DNA of 64,000 bases, taken from positions 2,418,001 to 2,482,000 of the forward strand of contig OX337231.1 of NCBI GenBank assembly GCA_946965045.2, written 5' to 3'. Shown here one piece after another: positions 59,348 to 64,000 of this stretch; position 1 is the first letter of the stretch; every line of letters begins with the position of its first letter. The notes under the pieces are model-generated. The model was not told the origin of the DNA. It saw only the letters and a program-made list of their open reading frames with translations, and ran no database searches. The position numbers and the translations under genes are program-made. Origin of the DNA: Epithemia pelagica (Eukaryota; Bacillariophyta; Bacillariophyceae; Surirellales; Surirellaceae).

Positions 59348-59806
59348 TGTGAATGTTTCGTTTGATAATGTTTTCGTTGTTCTAATGTGTTGCAAGTTGC
59401 AAGGGTTTGTTGTGATGGGGGTCGGAAGCGCTTTTCGGAAGCGCTTTTGTATGATCTATGATCAATGGCAGTAGAAAGCGAAAAGAGAAAAGGGATGGAG
59501 AGACAGAAGTGTTGTCACTGATGGATTTGTGTTCTTTGGTGCATGTTAAAGCCGTACCATCTGATTTTGTGTCTTGATTGTGGTTTGGGCTTCGGGAAAT
59601 CAAAACTTCAACCCTCTGACCGGCGTACGTATATCCCAGATGTCCCAGATGTCCGATTTCTCGGACTAAGTTCAGTCACACAAGATTCAGCTATGAGCTA
59701 CCGAGTGTTGCCATCGATATCATTGAATCAAATAATAGAGCAAAGCAGAAGGAGGTACTTCTATTACTAGGACCAAACTCTTCTAGAGTCTTTCACAGTC
59801 TGTGTA
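59348..59806. other. Intergenic region
   Basis: 459 bp between two minus-strand genes: the 5' flank of the PAS gene and the 3' flank of the sulfotransferase. The local repeats ggaagcgcttttcggaagcgctttt (59428-59453) and atcccagatgtcccagatgtcc (59632-59653) are the only notable structure. Confidence 0.45.
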
Positions 59807-61237
59807 TTACTGCGTTGTGCTTATGCTTTCCTTCAGAACGAATGTTCCGTTCTCCAGACGAATCAATCGTTTACATGGGTCGAACTTGTAAGCTTCCACA
59901 AGGTTGCGGAAATTCTCTGGTCTGGGTATTACCACATCATTACGATTCGGATCCGTTGACAATGGAATAAAGTACTTCAGTAGCCACGTTGACAAGTCGT
60001 AGGATTCCGGCATTAGCAAGGCCCGCAGGTCGTCAAACTTTTGGTCGCAAATATTGATTGCCTTTGTCTTGTTCTTTCCATGGGAGCCTTTGTAAATGGA
60101 ATTAGGAATGTCATTTGGATATTGCAAATACTTCGCCATTTCATCCCAGACATAATCTTTATTCAACTCAGTCATTTCATATACAAATATTGAGTTTGAT
60201 ATATTGTGGCTTTGTAAATTCATGCCTCCACCAATGGGATAAGTCTTGGCGGAGAGAAGTTGTCGCTCCTCGGTGGACAGTTCAGTTTTCCCCAGTCTGG
60301 CCAATGCGACATGAAAGCTCGCACGTTGAGTACAAAAGACCTGTCTTGCGGGGCAATCCCCTCTGCAGCCTCCCCTTTTGCTGTTGCATGGTTCCGTAAT
60401 ATTGTATGGGTCGATGTTCGAAAACTTTGAGTACTCATTGCCAGTCAACATGTTCCAAAAGCTTTGAAACCACAACACTGGATGCCGGATTCCAAGAATA
60501 AGCTTCGTCTTAGGAAGGTACAGCGACCATTCTTTTAACCATGCCCCATCGATAAAAGCAGGACATTTGGTCCCTCGGAGCACCTTTGATTCACTGCCGT
60601 ACTTTTTCGGCCAGTTTTTGTACGCATAGTATATAGTTTGATGGACAGGAGTACAAATGTCTCCAATCGGCAGCGGTGCAATCTGGCCCAAGTTCGCTTC
60701 AACTGTTGTTGTTCCACATTTGGGAAAGCCAACAACTGCAAAATCAATGATCGGGCCATCCTTATCGGCGTTGACGCGAAGTGTTGTTCCGTTTACAAAC
60801 CATGAGTCAAAATTGTCGACTCGTCTCCGTCGATACTCTTGGCTTACAGCTTCCTCTACCGGAGCAACAACTTCTATTGGTGGCTTGTCAAGCGTCTGAC
60901 GCTCGCGCGAAACATTCCCAAGGATTTTTTCCTGCTGCTGCTTCCGTTTAATCTTTGCCTGATAACGTGAAGAACTGCGCAGTTTAGAGACGAGAACTTC
61001 TATTGGTTGCTTGTCAAGCGTCTGACGCTCGCGCGAAACATTCCCAAGGATTTTTTTCTGCTGCTGGAACCGTTTAATTTTTGCCTTATACCGTGAAGAA
61101 TTGCGCAATTGTTCCATGTGCCAGTGCACTTCAGCTTTGTGGGTGGGAGAAAAACTGGGCGAATGCCATAAGTTAACTGCAACCATGATCAACCCAACCC
61201 AACATGTTCCTACCAGCCAACATCGGGAAAGCTTCAT
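59807..61237 (-). CDS. Golgi-type (type II membrane) sulfotransferase with internal stem repeat
   Basis: Encodes 476 aa from the ATG at 61237. A short cytosolic tail and a signal anchor (CWLVGTCWVGLIMVAVNLW) come first. The stem contains two copies of a 41-residue unit, R.SSRY.AKIKR.QQQ.KILG then NVSRERQTLDK.PIEV, at about residues 45-127. The catalytic domain has FAVVGFPKCGTTTVEANLG near residue 168 (5'-phosphosulfate loop) and LILGIRHPVLWFQSFW near 247 (3'-phosphate site with the conserved Arg and Ser). It should use PAPS to sulfate carbohydrate or protein in the Golgi lumen. Diatoms have many such enzymes for sulfated polysaccharides; the acceptor is unknown. Cys-rich CNSKRGGCRGDCPARQVFC suggests disulfides. 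Confidence 0.82.
   Translation of the reverse strand: MKLSRCWLVGTCWVGLIMVAVNLWHSPSFSPTHKAEVHWHMEQLRNSSRYKAKIKRFQQQKKILGNVSRERQTLDKQPIEVLVSKLRSSSRYQAKIKRKQQQEKILGNVSRERQTLDKPPIEVVAPVEEAVSQEYRRRRVDNFDSWFVNGTTLRVNADKDGPIIDFAVVGFPKCGTTTVEANLGQIAPLPIGDICTPVHQTIYYAYKNWPKKYGSESKVLRGTKCPAFIDGAWLKEWSLYLPKTKLILGIRHPVLWFQSFWNMLTGNEYSKFSNIDPYNITEPCNSKRGGCRGDCPARQVFCTQRASFHVALARLGKTELSTEERQLLSAKTYPIGGGMNLQSHNISNSIFVYEMTELNKDYVWDEMAKYLQYPNDIPNSIYKGSHGKNKTKAINICDQKFDDLRALLMPESYDLSTWLLKYFIPLSTDPNRNDVVIPRPENFRNLVEAYKFDPCKRLIRLENGTFVLKESISTTQ
60880..61125 (-). repeat. Intragenic duplication of about 123 bp
   Basis: The block cttgtcaagcgtctgacgct with its surroundings at about 60886-61004 recurs at about 61009-61127 with about ten differences (for example cctgctgctgcttccg against tctgctgctggaaccg). 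It encodes the duplicated 41-residue stem unit of the sulfotransferase and keeps the frame. Confidence 0.85.
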
Positions 61238-61718
61238 CTCCAAAACAACAGCAATCTAACAACGATCACTTGTTCTCTGTAAATGATGAATGACACAACA
61301 TACCGTACCATGGTCATGATTGTTTTGATTGGGACGAAAAGACCGGGCATAATTGTTCAGTCGCGGTTATATGTCCCTCCATCATCCCCGCCAAATTTGC
61401 ATAGTAGTTTTCGAAGTAACGAAGGCAAGACAATGGCGATGATTGCCGAAATCGTTCTGAAACTTTCTCAAGGAGGTAGTTTGGATAAAATTGGACAGAA
61501 GAAATCTGACAGCTGTGCTCGCTACGCGAATATAGACAGAAAGCGAGGCTTGACGAACATTAAATCTAGGAGTAGTAGGGAGTTGTGATGTATCTATACG
61601 GTGAAATGACCTCGAGTCTAACCAGTGATGGGCAACTGTCCTCGACCTTCTAACCACTGGTGATTTGTTTCCTAAGCGACAACTGTCAATCCGAGATGAA
61701 CGGCATCGGCTCAGAAAA
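61238..61718. other. Intergenic region
   Basis: 481 bp between minus-strand sulfotransferase and rhomboid genes. A plus-strand ORF at 61283-61588 has no recognisable domain. Contains taggagtagtaggg near 61567 (dispersed motif). Confidence 0.4.
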
Positions 61719-62948
61719 CTAGACGGCGTATGACAATGATCCTGGTTGTGTTATCGCTCGAAAAACAGTGGTGGGAATCGAACGGTATGCGGGCAAGAAG
61801 GCAATCATTGCTGCCACCACAACCCAGAGAATAGAGAGCGGCAGTAATCCTCCCTTACTTGACTTGGTACCAAATCCCATTGCATCCCGATAATCTTTTG
61901 GTTCCTGATCGACATAGGTACTCCATTTGCGTCGCATGGCATAGCTGACACTGTATGAAGGACCAAACAAGAGGCCACAAAACGTTCCTGAAATAAAGCC
62001 TCCAAGATGAGCAGCATTGCTGACACCATTCAAGAGGAAACTATACAAGACCACAACTCCCATTCCAAAAAGGGCCCTGTAGGAAGGACCTGCTTTACCC
62101 ATTTTGGCCAGTGATACCCACATGAGACCGTACAGTCCGCATATACCAGGGCTCGCTCCAAGCAAGATGGGTTCTGATCCAGTGGAAGCCCATGCCGAGT
62201 GACCGAGGCCTCCAGCAACTGTTGACACCAGAAATGTTGTCAAGTAAAGAGGTCCTCCGAGACCAGTCTCGAGCCAACCTGGCTGTCTTCGGAGTTCATT
62301 CATATTCAGCAGCAGATGAAAAATACCTCGATGAAGAAGTCCGTGCGTGATGTATCGATGGGGTTGGATCTTTGCCAATCTATGGTGATAGCAAAAGTCG
62401 CGTTCAAAAGGACCTGGTGAAGCATTGGCCAACAACAGGTCCCACAACATGTAAGGTGCACTTTGAGGCCAATGAGTTGGATATTGTTTGACAATGTATC
62501 GCAGTGTATCGAGTGCTTGATACAAAGACACGAGGACACAGGAAATAATAATCATGCTCCGAACGGGGTGCCCCCCTCCACCTGGAGCAATAGATCGACG
62601 TAATCGTCTTTGAAGTCTTGACCAATACCTCAAATCGTCTCCATCCCAAGATATATTTCGATTTGACGAGAGCTTTGAAGATCTGCTTCTGTTTTCATCG
62701 GTTTCTCCATTTCTCGCATTTTGGCTGTTGATGGCACTCCCATGCCAAAGGCCCAAGTTTGGGTGATGCAGTGGTAAACCCTTTGAAAGAGATGCTGGTC
62801 TTCGGTGGTTCAGAACCAACTTTGCCGGTGCCAGTGCCAAGGCAACCGAAAAATTGGGCAAGCACGGTACAAGATATACCGATGCCGTCAGAAATACAAT
62901 CTGTACGAGTCGGAAGGCACTTCGCTCCATCATGACAAGTTGTCTCAT
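61719..62948 (-). CDS. Rhomboid-family intramembrane serine protease, possibly plastid
   Basis: Encodes 409 aa. The N-terminus (FRLVQIVFLTASVYLVPCLP, then SVALALAPAKL) resembles a signal peptide with an AFAP-like site. A charged spacer precedes the rhomboid core. This has RYITHGLLHRGIFHLLLNMN (loop-1/TM2), the catalytic Ser in LLGASPGICGLYGL near residue 264 (GxSxG) and the catalytic His in SNAAHLGGFISG near 311. Six to seven membrane helices are visible, the last near 380. Both catalytic residues are present, so it should be active. Substrates are unknown. It is divergent from the Lon-domain gene (starts 289 bp apart). Confidence 0.85.
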   Translation of the reverse strand: MRQLVMMERSAFRLVQIVFLTASVYLVPCLPNFSVALALAPAKLVLNHRRPASLSKGLPLHHPNLGLWHGSAINSQNARNGETDENRSRSSKLSSNRNISWDGDDLRYWSRLQRRLRRSIAPGGGGHPVRSMIIISCVLVSLYQALDTLRYIVKQYPTHWPQSAPYMLWDLLLANASPGPFERDFCYHHRLAKIQPHRYITHGLLHRGIFHLLLNMNELRRQPGWLETGLGGPLYLTTFLVSTVAGGLGHSAWASTGSEPILLGASPGICGLYGLMWVSLAKMGKAGPSYRALFGMGVVVLYSFLLNGVSNAAHLGGFISGTFCGLLFGPSYSVSYAMRRKWSTYVDQEPKDYRDAMGFGTKSSKGGLLPLSILWVVVAAMIAFLPAYRSIPTTVFRAITQPGSLSYAV

Positions 62949-63237
62949 GGATGGAGAGACGCGAAACCATCAACACAAAAAAGGTATCAAACAGAAATCG
63001 ACAGAAAACACGTATGTCTCTCTTGTAGTCAAACTCTCCAGAATGATGGGATGTAGTATGTTTCGTGATTTATGATTAGTAGAAGCACGACGCTCTAGCG
63101 CTCTTCAAATTAATGAGTGAGGTGGTAGTGCGTGGTATGATTATGGAGGGAGTTCTTGCCTCCACTGAGTCGATCATTATCATCTCAATGGCATGTTCTT
63201 TGGTTGTGATTAAACAAAGAGGTCACATTTGGATATC

Positions 63238-64000
63238 ATGACAATGTTCGGGGTTCTGGTACTTTTAGTATGGCTTCAAGTCTCACTGCACTCGTTGGCC
63301 TTTACGCCATCGCCGACGACTACGCGGAGCCTTGCCCGGTCGATACACGTCGTGTCGAAAAACGACGAACAGTGGTTTCTGGTTCGTTCAAGTCGATTGG
63401 CTGCCACTTCCAGTGACGACGAGGACGAAGACGATGATGAAGATGAGGACGATGATGAAGATGAAGCGAACCCTCTCAGCAGTGGTGTGTCTTCAGTTTC
63501 TTGGTTGCCTACCGTTGTCGGTGCCAAAGATATTGAAAATCCGCAAATCTCGAAAGCGGAATCCGAATTTCTCCCAATGTTTCCTTTGGGAGGTATTGTT
63601 TACACACCAAACTCCGAACATATATTGAATATTTTTGAACCTCGCTATCGACAAATGTACAGTGATATTCTCATGAATGGAACAAAGCGGTTCGTGGTAG
63701 CCATGTCTCACCCATCGGAATCGGGAAGATTTGCCAAAATGGGTGTTTTGTTTGAATTGGAAGATTTAAAAGAGGTGTCTGAACAAACTCGTGATCAGAT
63801 CAAGTATGTTTGCAATCACAAAGTCACAGGACGCGTCGAGATTCACCGCATTCTCAATCCGTCCGCATGGGAAAGCCGTGAGACCTATTTGCGAGTGGAG
63901 GGAACAATTACCGATGACAGTGGCAAAGAGGAAAAGAATGAAGAGTCTTCATCTTCGCCTGGATCATTCCTCACCAACCCCTTTGCCTCGAAAGGCGATT
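63238..64000 (+). CDS. Lon N-terminal (substrate-binding) domain protein, plastid-targeted; partial, runs off the window
   Basis: ATG at 63238 (a second at 63244). The frame stays open to the window end (254 codons). Residues 1-25 are a signal peptide ending in SLHSLAFTPS, a textbook AFAP-type plastid entry site. An acidic Asp/Glu run at about 63418-63465 follows. Then FLPMFPLGGIVYTPNSEHIL, NIFEPRYRQMYSDI, FVVAM and GVLFELEDLKEV match the LON substrate-binding domain. In plastids of algae and plants, stand-alone LON-domain proteins exist beside full ATP-dependent Lon proteases. Which this is cannot be told because the C-terminal part is outside. Confidence 0.8.
   Translation, partial: MTMFGVLVLLVWLQVSLHSLAFTPSPTTTRSLARSIHVVSKNDEQWFLVRSSRLAATSSDDEDEDDDEDEDDDEDEANPLSSGVSSVSWLPTVVGAKDIENPQISKAESEFLPMFPLGGIVYTPNSEHILNIFEPRYRQMYSDILMNGTKRFVVAMSHPSESGRFAKMGVLFELEDLKEVSEQTRDQIKYVCNHKVTGRVEIHRILNPSAWESRETYLRVEGTITDDSGKEEKNEESSSSPGSFLTNPFASKGD

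Overview
The window looks like nuclear DNA of a diatom, probably pennate. Several proteins start with a signal peptide followed by an AFAP-like plastid entry site (a Lon-domain protein, a rhomboid protease, a TrmK-type methyltransferase, a DUF1499 lumen protein and a DEAD-box helicase). There is a Ty1/copia element that resembles the diatom CoDi type, and GT-AG introns of about 65-140 nt. No rRNA, tRNA, CRISPR array or prokaryotic operon was seen. I cannot name the species.

Left part (1-24 kb). A Crinkler/RHS-type effector-like NTPase gene (minus strand) lies between two direct repeats of about 530 bp, which suggests a tandem array continuing off the left edge. The right repeat supplies the last codons of an unrecognised membrane protein. 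A tRNA-splicing endonuclease subunit follows. Next is a 21-exon full-size ABCG (PDR-type) transporter whose frame only closes if an 11-nt and a 2-nt microexon are included. A DUF1499 pseudogene, an apparently intact 6.8-kb copia element (162/164-bp LTRs, 5-bp target duplication AGGAC), an MBD-like gene and the functional DUF1499 gene come next. The copia element sits about 70 bp upstream of the MBD-like start codon.

Middle part (24-45 kb): an NTF2-like protein, the E2 subunit of branched-chain 2-oxoacid dehydrogenase, a kelch-repeat protein, a broken copy of a helicase 3' end, a 2OG-Fe(II) oxygenase, a small conserved cysteine-rich protein, an M3 oligopeptidase with a one-base frame break, a DEAD-box helicase, a TFIIB-type factor, a two-exon protein with a C-terminal membrane anchor, and a DUF2061 membrane protein.

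Right part (45-64 kb): condensin SMC2 (four exons), a protein built of five copies of an unrecognised domain, a small hypothetical protein, a TrmK-like methyltransferase, a selenocysteine-containing thioredoxin reductase (Gly-Cys-Sec-Gly end plus a SECIS-like hairpin), a LOV-like PAS protein lacking the photoactive cysteine, a Golgi-type sulfotransferase with an internal repeat, a rhomboid protease, and the start of a Lon N-terminal-domain protein.

Many genes are in divergent pairs with start codons roughly 290-600 bp apart, as expected for a compact genome with shared promoter regions. The genes do not form one pathway. The shared theme is organelle targeting plus local segmental duplication, which left two pseudogenes, the Crinkler-like repeats and internal protein repeats.
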